The notes beneath the pieces are model-generated. The model saw nothing but the letters and a program-made list of their open reading frames with translations. It was not told where the DNA came from and made no database searches. Below, piece by piece: positions 34,320-45,759 of a DNA stretch of 64,000 nucleotides. The stretch's first letter is position 1. The number at the start of each line of letters is the position of its first letter. The stretch is taken from assembly GCA_030686995.1 (NCBI GenBank), contig CM060681.1:166196833-166260832 (forward strand), in the 5' to 3' direction. Source of the stretch: Artemisia argyi (taxonomy: Eukaryota; Streptophyta; Magnoliopsida; Asterales; Asteraceae). The translations under genes were made by a program, and so were the position numbers.

Positions 34320-34580
34320 CATTAACAATAAATAGTTGGCGGAGCAATGGCAATGGTGCCATCACCTTCAAAAATCTAGCAAAAAAACAAGTCAAATGTA
34401 AGGAAACAATCTCAAAATTAAAACCCAAAACAAAAGGAAGATCAAGATAACTAGCAAATCCTGATCATTTGTTTTTTTTTTCATATACTTAAACAGATGG
34501 ATGCAAGATACCACTAACCTTTAGCTCGTTGAATCTCTTCCAGTATTTTTGGTTCCCATTATGTATCGAGCATCATTAAC
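34320..34580 (-). pseudogene. Possible two-exon gene fragment
   Basis: On minus, ctgcag / aaag-gttagt bound an exon-like piece (34519-34605) and tttttttgctag opens another (to ~34323) reading IFEGDGTIAIAPPTIYC then stop. The frames join as NELK plus IFEGDG. The product is not recognised; it may be a captured or chance fragment. Confidence 0.2.
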
Positions 34581-34645
34581 GCTATCTTTTCCAGCTGCAG
34601 ATGCATGAATAAAAGTTAATACAATATAGCCAATTATATATTCAA

Positions 34646-34690
34646 TTAGACGATTACCCGCGCATAGCAATGACGACATACAATACTGTC
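34646..34690 (-). mobile_element. Degenerate Helitron-type 3' terminus
   Basis: Minus strand ...TTGCTATGCGCGGGTAATCGTCTAAT ends in CTAA before T and matches the terminus at 42766-42795 except for a few bases, so both belong to one family. Confidence 0.35.
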
Positions 34691-35231
34691 AATTTGTGTG
34701 TACAATTTTTTGTGTATATGGGTGTAAGGTAAGTGAGAGTAAAGAAAGTTATTGATTTAAATTGAGATCAAGTATTTAAATATTTAATATTGTCTTTTAT
34801 AGGTAAAAGAGTATTTTTGTCTAACAACATTACACATTTTTTCTAAGTTTTTAAGTTTTAAGCAAATGTGTTTTCTCTTTATACATATAGTATAGAATAG
34901 ATATAGATATAGATAATTAACTTTCTTACCACTTGCGTGGTTTGCCAAATCAAATTATTTTATAGAAAACGTCAAAAATTATGAATTTTCCAGATTTTTC
35001 GCATAATTCTCAAACAGAAAATTTGCAAACAAATTCACAAAATCTCGAAAGACAATGTCAATTGTTACGACTTGCCAAATTCATGGTAATTCGGGACAAC
35101 CATAGAAAAGGGGTACATTTTGTTGTCCCACTAAAAAGAGATATTTGCAAACTTGCACACAAAAATAACAATAAAAATCATTAACATAATCAATGTGAAG
35201 ATTCAAACTTTGTGAACTTACCGTAAAAAGA
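34691..35231. other. Spacer downstream of the pseudouridine synthase gene
   Basis: AT-rich; no ORF of substance. It should hold the 3' UTR and poly(A) site of the minus-strand gene. A donor-like ggtaagtt lies just after its stop (near 35220), so a 3' UTR intron is possible. Confidence 0.4.
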
Positions 35232-35794
35232 CTATGATGGCTCAACTGTGTACTTGTCCTTCCATGCCATCCAAGCATTTTTTACTTCATCCAGCTGTGA
35301 ATCTGGAATCCTGGTGTTTCTATCTAACAAGTCGACCCACTCATGCCAAGGAGGTCTTGAAGGGTCCAAGAATTCTGAAACTTGAGGCAACAAGATTGAT
35401 TTATAGAAATCTTCAACATCTTTCAGTATATCTTCCGATTCAACCAAAGTCACCATTTCAGGCCTTGAATCAAGACCGGTTCTCATGGCGAAATTGTTGG
35501 ATCTTAGAAATAATACTTCAGATGGAGCAATTGGTACAACAATACGTGAGAATTTGTTTAGTGATAGTGTGATTACGTCCCTCCGCAGTAGTCCGCGCTT
35601 CACTGCCACAGCTGTCCCCACCATTTTGCGGATCTGACCACGTAGCAAAATCAAGCACATGTGTGAGTTATATATGAATATCATGACTCATGATGGTCAG
35701 TTCATCTGTTCAAGACCCAATTACAATGAACATAATGAAAACCGGCCGACAGCTGGTTAAGTTCAGTTAAAATCCAGCTTCGTACTTTTGCTTC

Positions 35795-35825
<31 letters not shown>

Positions 35826-38800
35826 TGAATCAGTTTTACCCACCCCTAATACTTGTAGCTTGTTTCCTTCAATTGGGCGGTCACATCTCCATCATAATGA
35901 CTAGATGTGGTCATCTTATCCATTTATTCATAAAAAGGTTTACTTAAATTATGTTTTATCACAGACTAGCCAAATTATTTTATCTATAAAAGGGGAACAA
36001 GAAGCCTGTCTTCGATGCATACAACCACCTAAATCATTTTATTTATAGATTTAGATTATTACTGTTATGATATTGATTTATAGCTAAAAAAGGATAATTA
36101 TTGATAAAAAGAGTGACAAACAGGAGTTTGCATTTCAACCCAACATGGGCCAACTCGTTTCAACACATATTAAAAACACCAGTTACAACCCGACCTGTTA
36201 CCTAACCTTCCCGACCAGCCCATCTTGCCACCTTTAAGCATGACCCACCAAATTAATGATAGATGTAGTGGGAATCTTCTGTAGCTACATTTAGAAAAGA
36301 ATTTACTTACTTGATGCAGCATGAATGACTCCCCACAAATGGATATCTCAACATAACTAGCTCCACACAATTTTTCCAGTTTTCCACATGAACACTGAAT
36401 AATTCTTCTAAAATGAGCAGCACTTATCTTATCTTTCTCATCAGGTTCATGTAGCCATTTAGCAAGCATGGGTACATCAGTTGAACTGTTACCATTTGCA
36501 TCAGATTCATCAACCAATTCCTTATCAGAATCAACATGCATTAACGACAGCTGTTCTTCATCTACACTGTCTGCAGCCATTTCATCTGCCTCTAGAGCTT
36601 CTTCTTCACCATCAGATTCATCATATGCTAATTCAGATGTTTCTTCCTCGTCATATTTGTCAACCACGGTTTCGAGTGGCTCACTTGACCATTTTAATTT
36701 TGCTCTTCTATTGGCCATACGACCACTGTCAGGTGGACGTTTTGCAGTATACTTTTTCCTATAATTTTTCCGGACTGTATAGTTATGGAAAGGATGTTTT
36801 CCCTGAAATACCCCACTAAATTTAAGTCAAGTTGCATAAAAGGTCAGACTATAGTTATCTCTTCACAGAACCTCACAAGGATAGTGCAAAATACTTGTTG
36901 CATACACAGATAAACACCAGAATAGAATCAATGAAGTATTGGTAGTATACCTCAAAAGAATTAAGTAAATCATTAAAGTCTGATAAGTGATTTTCAATTT
37001 CAGCTGCACTCAAGTTACTAGTGATCCCAATAACTTCAACAGGAAGGAGGTAACTATATTTCCGGATATTACATTCCCTTCTAGCATCAAAACTCCTGAA
37101 AACATAGCGACAAGAAATACTACCAGTGAGAAAGGGACCACTATAACACAATTAGCCATAACAAACAGGTTTTAGAGTTTTGAAACGTCTCTTTGGTACT
37201 ACGTCAGATACATGCATGAGGACCACCAAAAAAAGAAACTCCACCCTTTTCGTAATAATAATGTTTTAAGAAGTTAGTACAGTCAACTGCTGTCTCAAGT
37301 TCAAGATCTACTGCATCTTTACTTTATGTTTGTTTCCATAATTCTATTTAACCGTTTAATAAAAAATAATAAAGGTGACCAAATTAGGGGGGGATAACAC
37401 GCGAAAATGACTGAAATTGGCACCTCTAAGAAGCAATAATCATGCGAAAATGATTTTACTGAACATGTAGGGTGATATATAACTCACCTTTGTGAAGGTA
37501 GAATGCTGAAAACTCTGATACTTTTAGGAAGATATGTATTGACAAGATTTGCAAGTGCTATCCCATTTGGATCACCAACCCAGGCGTATTCAGGGATTTC
37601 CATTTTAAGTGATATCATGGTTGATAAAGAATGAACCTAAAATGACCAAAAAGATTTAATTATGCAGGACCCAAAAATAAAAAGTGTAGGTATAACTTCA
37701 CTTAAAACTTACTCCTTTATCCGTGCGGCTACTTCTAGCCCATGCTATCTTGTTCAAATCCCCGAAGTTACTGTCACGGATTCCACCCGCTTTGTAAATG
37801 GCTGTTTCCAGCTCTTTCTCTATAGCTATACAACACAAATGAACATTTTAGAAAAGCCACAAAGATAATAAAATATGATTTCGTCCCAGAAGTTACTTGC
37901 GCATGTTAATTTTAGACAGGATTTATTAGTAACCAAGTAAGTTTATTGGGCTTTTCTACTTTTTTAGCAGGCGATTAATCAATTGCGATAGGTATCAATA
38001 ATACAAATCAAAGATCCATACTTTTCAGAAGTCTAAGATAGGACATGTGTTTTTAGTTAATATAGTAGGTAACGAGTCATTTTATTGACCAATTTTGATG
38101 TTTACAATGTGACATTTACATAAAATTAGAAGAAAATGGTGTCCCAATTTCCAAGCTCGCTACTTTAACCAACAAAGTTGACTCGAGTGGGATTACCCAG
38201 GTCACCCCAAAATAAAAGGAACACCTTTATCCAACAAAAGTACTAATATCTACAGTTAATTTGCCTATCTTACACCACCACCACAACTGCAGATTGCAGC
38301 CAGCAAAACTGGAAGCCCAAACATAGAACAAGCACAATGGGTCCCTTCATCAACATCGGTGACAGGTGGTGGCGGTAAGACCCGACCATTAGCAAACAAC
38401 ATCTGTCCATCATTCCTATGATGATCACCCAAGTTCACATCCATTAATTCATCACTAAACAGTGCCTCCACACCAAACCTCCGTTCAAACTCCAGAAACT
38501 CCCCAAGTTTTGAAGGCTTTGTATCCTCATCACTACATAACCGCCACCAGTTCCACCTCCTAACCCTATTACTCCTCCGTTCAGCCACCATATCCGTCAC
38601 CTTGTCTTTCTTCTTCCTCCTTCGTCCTACAGAATTTCTATTATTAGGAGTTGATCCAAGTGTTATAGTAGGCGTGATGTCACGACGATGTGGAGGTGTC
38701 CTGAATGTGATAGTTGGAAACATGGTTGTCACGCCCATTAGAGCTCCTAAGCTGGTGCTACGATCAGGGAAAAATGACCCGGTTGACTCGGTATCAAAAC

Positions 38801-41525
38801 CAGAGGATGAAATAGATGAGATTGTGGGTGATGAGGGTGGTGGACGTAATTCCATTGCCTGATGTAACATCATCATTCTGATGAAATCAGTTTTTTTGGT
38901 TACTTTCACTTTTCACACACACACACACACACACTATTTCTACAGTTGGCTGTGAAAGTGTATTTGAAAACAAGAGGCTTTTGGGAAATCATATATATAT
39001 ATTCAAGTTTTTGGAAGTATCTAACCACCAAAATTATTTCATACTTATTGCTTATAATTATGGTTTTTAATTACCCACCCCTAGTCAAGTACATTAAGTC
39101 TAAAATCTGGGGCTACAAACAACTTTTTTTTCTTTTTTACAAATCATATTTGTAAAAAAGAAACTGGGACATTCGCTAAACTCTTTACTGTATATTTGCA
39201 ATAAAAATGACTGTCGATTATCAATATAATATTACGCTGTTCTTTTTTAATAAATTAAACACTATTATTGTTATAAATAATAAAGTGGCACAAGAAAATA
39301 AAATAAGAATTCAAACAAACTAATAATTCGTGTTTAGTAATTCGATTAAAATTGTTTATAATCAATTAATTTGATTACAGATATATCAAATACGTGCGTA
39401 TTCCATATTGCCATTGATAAACTTTTAAGCCTTATTTTTTGAGGTTTCTGATCCGAAGATGACTAATAAAATCGTTAAGAGCTCCAAAATTTAGACTTTT
39501 GCTACTAACTATAACTTTTTTATCGGTAGAACTCTTTGTTCGTATTAAAAAGTCTAAAATCAAGAACCACTTTTATTCCCACTTTGTTTGCCTTTACTTA
39601 TTATAATTTAACTTAAGATATTACAGTACTTTTTTCTAGATAAAGACCATTTAAATAATTTTTGAGCTTATACATGGAAATACAAACATATTCTTGAACA
39701 TGTGATTAGTCAAAAGAGTCAAATTCAGAGCAATGTTTTCTACACGTTATTTATATCTGAAAGACCAAACCTACTTGACTTAGACTAAACTTCAGTAAAT
39801 CATACTCCACTAATCAACGCTTACACAAGAGCATACTTACCTCCAGCCCGATTTGTAAACCATATCTATAAAAGCCAAGTTTAAATTCGACACACCAAAT
39901 TCTCTACAACTTGCTCCGTTAACACCATTAATAAAGATTTGTTTATTTTGCTATAGAGCCAATAGAATAGAAACTACATAAATACATATTTAATACGAAA
40001 AAACTGTCACTTCATTAGGTTCTACCCATTTTTTGAACCATGTATCGAGCATAAACTATAAACAAGTGATACGAAAATGGGTCAAGACTTGATCCAATAT
40101 AATTAGGCATCTTTTCAATCATCAGACTTCTACTGGTGCAATCCATGTGTTATCACAATATTTAAAATGATGCCTTCTCAGTTCTCATGATTAATGAGCT
40201 TCAAAACTCGGGAACGACTAGCAAACTACGCTGTATATCATTTTATCATAAACTAGCAAAAGAGTAATTCTAATCATTTGAGTTAAACTGGAACAAGACT
40301 ATTTGGCATATTTGCTTGCCATTATTAACCTTTTTATGCAACTTTATCAATCTAAGAATCTCTTTACAAAAAGAATGGGATACTTGATCAATCATGTAAT
40401 GCACTAAAGACATATATATCCAAAATGTCATCTAAGACAAAATACAAAAACTGTGGACCACATCATCCAAACAATGGTTTATCAGTCCTTCTAGAATCCC
40501 CAACGATCACCTTTCTTTTTTGTAGAAAGATTATACCTAAAGTTAAGTATTTGTCGATTATCAATCCGTGACATTATTTGCCATCGAAAGGTATTATTGA
40601 GAAAAGTACATGATATTTCAAACATTAGGTCAATATGACCAAAACTGCACAAATGATAAATAAAATTGTTGGTTTCGTATGAAAAGACTACACCTTAATT
40701 CATTTATCGTCAACAATTATTTTTAATATATTTTATTCTTTAACGGCAAAGACACGCTCACTCCCTAATCTAACTTAGCGGGTGTTTGGGGTTGCTTTTT
40801 TTTCAGTTTTGTTATATCCAAACTGTAAGCAGGTACTAATAAGCAAGTAGGAAGCAATTTGTTTCAAATAATCTATTTGTGTTTTGACATCAAAATTACA
40901 TTTTTACAAACATATTTCACTTAATTCATTTTATAAATGCATTTGATCGAAAATTCTCAGCGGAGAGTTATTTTTTCGAGTATTCTACTATTCTTGCATT
41001 TGGGCTTGTCCACCTATTGTCCACAATTTCGCATGTCCCTTTCGTACATATTGTCAACAAGTAGAAACGTAATGATCTAACACTTACACCTTTAAAAAAT
41101 ATATATAATCTAACACTTGTTAAACAAATGTTTCTAAATCCAGCATAAATTACATAGATCATTCATGTGCCTTGGTGAAAGTTTCGTGTTGCATAATGGT
41201 CCATGATTTCACAATTTGCTTTCACTTTACTCCTTTCCCCGTTACATCAGGACCAGAAGTGAAATGAATTAACTACTTGAGGAACTAATTATGTAAAACA
41301 ATTGTACAATTTGGGACCATCTATGCAAATAGTATAGGGACATACTAATTAAATACTATGTTCATGTTCCACCTACCTAAACTAAAAAGTGTTCCCTTTA
41401 TTGTTACGAACTTCCGATTTTGTTCCAACATGCACATTTAAACTTTTTTTACCCCCAAAAAAAAAAAAAAAAAATTGTAATCTATCCATTTACTGTCCGC
41501 TACCTGGTAAACAAACTGTTTGTTT

Positions 41526-41558
<33 letters not shown>

Positions 41559-41868
41559 CTTGGGGGTAACTGTGGTTTCCGACCTGTTGGGCAACTAATC
41601 CACGGGGTTTGAACCCACCGCCACATGGAATATGTGGCTTTCAAACTAGTGGATGGTAAAAATAGCCAAATAGGTAAATAACAGGTTTTTTTTGGGTACA
41701 AAAAAGTTCAAATGTGCATATTAGAACAAAATCAAAAGTTCTTAACAATAAAGGGAACACTTATTAGTTACTACTTCAGATACTCGGATGCAACATGAGC
41801 ATAACTATCAGGCATTCATTAGCAACAAACTCAAAGTCAGGGTACCAAACAGTAAATTCATCAAAAAC

Positions 41869-41926
<58 letters not shown>

Positions 41927-42580
41927 TAGATACGGAGTCATCCTTTTGCATCTGCAAACCTTCAAAACAGATATCCACAACAAACAAACATCAGCCACAA
42001 AATAACTATTTGTGTTTCTTCTGATAAGTGTCTATTTTCAAGTTTTAAGGGGTGTTTGTTTACGCTTATTTGTCAGCTTACGAGCTTATTTAATTTCGGT
42101 TTATATCTCATGAGCCAAAATTTTCCGGTTTATTTCGAGACTTTATATAAGTTTATCATGACATGATAAACTTACATAAACCCTCTAAGTCTCAAAATAA
42201 GCCGGGAAATTCATGCTTACGAAATATAAACCGAAATCAAATAAGCTCGTAATCCGACAAATAAGCTTAAACAAACATCCCCTTAACTTAATAAAAAGTA
42301 AATGTGACATCTTATATAAAACCACACCTTTGTAATCAGTTCCAACGTAACCGACACGCATAACAACTTTCTTTTTCCGGTAGGGTTCCCATTTCTCATG
42401 ACTCACCGCCGCCGGAGGTAGGGTTTGGAGCGACGGCGGAGATGCGGCGGCGGCGGTGGAGGAGAATAATAGGAACCTGATTGATTTTGAATGGAAGTTA
42501 GGGTTTGTGAATAGGAGCTTAACGGCGTTATGACGGTGCATGATTTGGGGGAATGTGAACCGTACGGATGTGGTTGCCAT
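35232..42580 (-). CDS. TruA/PUS1-type tRNA pseudouridine synthase, 7 exons
   Basis: Exons on minus: 42580-42328, 41959-41927, 37825-37713, 37636-37488, 37095-36951, 36802-36311, 35633-35232. All introns are GT-AG, phases agree and the sum is 1587 bases, 528 residues, no stop. The enzyme isomerises uridine to pseudouridine in tRNA. The catalytic Asp is in [11 protein letters not shown] (~D131), split over exons 3 and 4. Other family motifs are [30 protein letters not shown] (~183), FHNYT (~236) and [18 protein letters not shown] (~391), split over exons 6 and 7. Exon 6 adds a long acidic insert (~280-340). The first ~55 residues are rich in Ser, Arg and His without acids, like an organelle transit peptide. 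Intron 2 (4.1 kb) encloses another gene and several repeats; intron 1 holds a MITE. Homology recognised, exact orthologue not fixed. Confidence 0.88.
38265..38876 (-). CDS. At3g17950-like protein, nested in intron 2
   Basis: Intact and intronless, 203 residues from ATG 38876 ([13 protein letters not shown]); upstream codons in the same frame have no ATG. Features: a Ser-rich start with [19 protein letters not shown], then a basic patch RRRKKKDK, then [22 protein letters not shown] and [10 protein letters not shown]. It ends in a Cys/Gly-rich hydrophobic tail ([17 protein letters not shown]). This pattern matches a plant-specific family of unknown function known from Arabidopsis At3g17950. It lies wholly in intron 2 of the pseudouridine synthase gene, on the same strand, so host transcription must pass through it. 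A TATA-like tatatatatat lies ~115 bases upstream (38990-39001) and a CA repeat lies in the 5' UTR. Confidence 0.78.
   Translation of the reverse strand: MMMLHQAMELRPPPSSPTISSISSSGFDTESTGSFFPDRSTSLGALMGVTTMFPTITFRTPPHRRDITPTITLGSTPNNRNSVGRRRKKKDKVTDMVAERRSNRVRRWNWWRLCSDEDTKPSKLGEFLEFERRFGVEALFSDELMDVNLGDHHRNDGQMLFANGRVLPPPPVTDVDEGTHCACSMFGLPVLLAAICSCGGGVR
38914..38935. repeat. (CA)11 microsatellite
   Basis: Uninterrupted ca/ac repeat in the presumed 5' UTR of the nested gene, about 40 bases before its ATG. Confidence 0.9.
39010..41379. other. Rest of intron 2, no gene seen
   Basis: AT-rich sequence without coding potential or recognised repeat; part of the 4.1-kb intron 2 upstream of the nested gene. 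Confidence 0.5.
41380..41769. mobile_element. TIR element, ~390 bp, with ~75-bp inverted ends
   Basis: The ends aact...aagtgttccctttattgtt (41380 on) and their reverse complement (to 41769) pair over about 75 bases to the phrase ...ttttttacccc. Inside are an A-run, a 30-base T-run (~41530-41559) and a tRNA-promoter-like ggggtttgaacccac (41606-41620). No clear target duplication. It lies in intron 2 of the pseudouridine synthase gene, ~160 bases from the microexon. Confidence 0.6.
41872..41920. repeat. A49 tract next to a splice donor
   Basis: 49 A on plus, hence 49 T on minus, starting directly after the donor GTAAGA of the microexon. Length may be inexact in an assembly. Confidence 0.85.
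41927..41959 (-). CDS. 33-nt microexon 2 of the pseudouridine synthase
   Basis: Encodes [10 protein letters not shown] between Gly and Thr codons shared with exons 1 and 3. Acceptor ttttgaag and donor GTAAGA are exact, and the phase fits both neighbours. The donor is followed at once by 49 T on minus (A-tract 41872-41920). Automated gene finders would probably miss it, which would break the conserved N-terminal TruA motif. Confidence 0.85.
42046..42285. mobile_element. 240-bp foldback MITE in intron 1
   Basis: The left end taaggggtgtttgtttacgc and the right end reverse complement almost throughout, with a near-perfect palindrome gtttatcatgacatgataaa at the centre (~42151). The whole element can fold into one hairpin. 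The target duplication is unclear, so the superfamily is open (hAT- or Harbinger-like ends). Confidence 0.75.
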
Positions 42581-42765
42581 TGAAGAAAGAAGATGATGGA
42601 GGGTTCTTTTGGGGTTGAGGGGTTTAGTGACTGTACAGTTGCGGTCCTTTTTGTTTTGATTTTAATTTAAGGGGCAATTTGGAAATTTCGTATCTCCCAT
42701 TTTTAAATTTGAAAATTTTTTATCCAAACATGCTTTAAAAAGTTTGTACATAATACATATTTTAT

Positions 42766-42795
42766 ACTAGACGAGTACCCGTGCATAGCAACGGA
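42766..42795 (-). mobile_element. Helitron-type 3' terminus
   Basis: Minus strand CCGTTGCTATGCACGGGTAC followed by TCGTCTAGT: an imperfect hairpin, a short gap and CTAG before T. The body would extend to the right. It lies ~190 bases upstream of the pseudouridine synthase ATG. Confidence 0.5.
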
Positions 42796-43156
42796 ATTTT
42801 ATAGCGGCAGATAGTTATAGTGATATTTTGGTTATAGAAAACACTTAATCAACTTGATTTCACATGTATGTTTTTAATCAACTTGTTGAATCCGTGAGGA
42901 AATGTTGTGTATAAATGACATATTTAAGATCTTTAAGTGGATTTAATGCAGAGGAAATCTTCATAACCAATTAGTTGTCAAAAATATCTATATTACTGGT
43001 TTTTATATTCGTAAAAACTGGTTTGACCCGGTGACCCAGCGACTCGACCAGGTCGATTCGAAAAATGAGTTTTAAAAGTTGGTAAAAGGTCTGAAGTCAA
43101 ACTTATAAACAAAATCGGTGAAATCAGAACATTTTTTGACGAACTTATGTTGTAAA

Positions 43157-43191
<35 letters not shown>

Positions 43192-44177
43192 GACACATAT
43201 AATTCTGACAATATGATATTTGTGTTGAATTTCACCAAGTATGTAACATCGCGAAGTCACGACAGTTGCCTCTTCAAACAGATGTTTATATCAAGTAACC
43301 AAAGCTATTTTAACATTTGCTTGCATCCTGTTATTCTACAAATAATTATGATGATCATTGATTCATTCTTAAAAAAATTATCGTATAAAAAATAATGATA
43401 TGAAACAGTATACTACGTATAACATTAAAAAAATCTATAACATCTACATTATTTTATGAATCCATGATGATCATCTCCATGCTAATGATTCAAAGCTTGT
43501 TGTATATTGGTTGCCTCCACGTTCACAAAATACCAACACGAAGTATGGTATTATCTTGAAAAGATGACAAATTATAGATGAATCGATTATGGTACTTGGC
43601 TATTTGTGAGTTTGACGATGAATGTATAGGCAGATTAGTATTAAGGGTGTATAACGTTTGATGTTATGCATGTGAATGATAGCTGGACTTTATATACTAC
43701 TCTGTATGACCGTATCAAAGTTGCCAAAAGACTTCTTTTACAAATATAGCACGTTAATTTGAAAATATAAAAGTTTGTTACAATTAATTCATTTGAGATC
43801 ATTTATGTACATACAATATATTAGTATAACATATCATCATATCATTTATTTAAATTGATGTGTTTTCTTAAAATAGATGTGGTTAAAACCAACACAATAA
43901 AAACTACAAAAAATAAAAGAACTACAAAATTAAATGCCATTGACTTGGCCCAAAAGCTTGTATGAGAAGTTAGTATTGTCAAATAATTAGCATGAATTGT
44001 TGCCAACTTGCCATCAATATGAATTGTTGCCATTCAAAGCTTTCCAGTTTCGGTTGACATTAATTCACCAGGCAACGATTTACACATTTTCATAAGGGTA
44101 AAATTGGGATTGACTTAAAATTAAGTTTTCCACATTTTTCGCTTTGATCATTTCTCTATTATAAGTAGTTAAGATAA
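42796..44177. other. AT-rich spacer with (AAT)n microsatellite
   Basis: No gene supported. An aat repeat of about 12 units lies at 43157-43191, and ORFs of Tyr or Leu runs come from it. May be part of the Helitron whose terminus is at 42766. Confidence 0.45.
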
Positions 44178-45759
44178 GAGTAAATTACACCGTTCGTTCC
44201 TGTGGTTTGCTCCAAATCACTAACGTAGTCCCTGATCTATTTTTTTTGCTTTTTTGCTCCTTATGGTTTACATATTGCACGCTGTCAGTCCCTATCACTA
44301 ACTGTCGTTATCTTCTGCGTTAGATCCAATGGCGAAGTGGCAATGTTAGTCCATTAACCAAACGATCATTTGCAACGTTAGTCCCTTTTACTAACGGCCA
44401 TTTTTTATTAACTCAAATTTTGGTTTTTATTGTTTTCGCCAGTTTTCATGCGTTTTCGTATGTTTTCGTCCCTCTTAATACATTTTCGTCTGTTTTTCTT
44501 ACGTTTTCATACATTTTATCCGTTTTTATATGTTTTTCATACGGTTTTATCCGTTTTTATCTGTTTTTATACGTTTTCCTCCTATTTTTACACTTTTTTC
44601 CGTTTTTCTTACGTTTTCATCTGTTTTTATATGCTTTCATCCGTTTTTATACGTTTTCATCCTTTTATATACGTTTTCATCTGTTTTATACGTTTTTCTT
44701 GCGCTTTATTTATTTTTATACTTTTTTATCTGTTTTCATCCGTTTTTATACGTTTTCATCTGTTTTATACGTTTTCATCCGTTTTATACGTTTTCGTCTG
44801 TTTTATACAATTTTTTTGCATTTTTATTCGTTTTTATATGTTTCTGTCTTTTATACATTTTCGCTTGTTTTATTACGTTTTCTTACTGATGAAAGTGTAT
44901 AAAAACATATGAAAGCGGATAAAAATAGATAAAAACATATGAAAACGCAAGAAAAGTGTATTAAAACAGAAGAAAACGTATATAAACAGACAAAAGTGTA
45001 TAAAAATGGACAAAAAAGTAAGAAAACGTATAGAAACGTAAGAAAACAGGTGAAAACGTAAGAAAACGAGTGAAAACGTATGAAAACGAAAATGGATGAA
45101 GACATATGAAAACGTAAGAAATATGGAGAAAAACGTAAAAAAACGAAGGAAAACGTATAAAACCATATGACAACGTAAGAAAACGTATAGAAATGTAAGA
45201 AAAATAGATGAAAACGTATAAAGACATACGAAAAAGTATAAAATGGAGGAAAACCTATAAAAACGGATGATAACACATGAAATGGGCGAAAAACAGACAA
45301 AATGTATAAGAACGGATAAAACCGTATGACAGCGTAAGAAAACGTATAAAAATGAATGAAAACATAAGAAAAACAGATAAAAACATATAAAGACGGACAA
45401 AAACATATAAAAACGGACAAAAACTAAGAAAACGCATGAAAACGGGTGAAAACTATAAAAACCGCGTAGAAATTTTTTTTTTAAGAAAACCAAAATTTGA
45501 GTTAATTAGTAACAGTTATTAGTATAAAGGACAAATGTTGCAAATGATCGTTTGGTTAATGGACTAACGTTGTTACTTGTCGATTGTCTCCTAACAGAGA
45601 AGATAATGAGAGTTAGCGATAAGGAATGATAGCGTGCAATATGTAAACCAAAAGGAGCAAAAAAGCAAAAAAAATAAAATAATAAATAAATAAAAAATAG
45701 ATCAGGGACTATGGTAGTGATTTGGAGCAAACCATAGGGACGAACGGTGTAATTTACTC
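44178..45759. mobile_element. Giant foldback element with 10-bp phased A/T-tracts
   Basis: Ends gagtaaattacaccgttcgt (44178) and its reverse complement (to 45759) begin arms of ~250-270 bases that pair with modest mismatch (44178-44428 with 45487-45759). Between them, 44429-44888 consists of units like cgttttcatc / cgtttttata with a T-tract every ~10 bases, and 44889-45486 is the complementary pattern (aaaacgtat). Thus nearly the whole 1.58 kb is an inverted repeat. Because the unit is 10 bases, each frame reads the same peptide cycle, giving long overlapping open frames of FIRFYTFSSVF type that are not genes. Ends resemble Mutator-like or foldback elements. No transposase. No clear target duplication. 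Confidence 0.8.

Noticed and set aside
36468..36819. Plus-strand Ser- or His-rich ORFs
   Set aside because: Antisense shadows of the acidic insert in exon 6 of the pseudouridine synthase gene.
44420..45493. Five or six long overlapping ORFs rich in Phe, Ile, Arg and Ser on both strands
   Set aside because: They come from the 10-base T/A-tract unit, which has no stop in most frames and gives the same peptide cycle in each frame.
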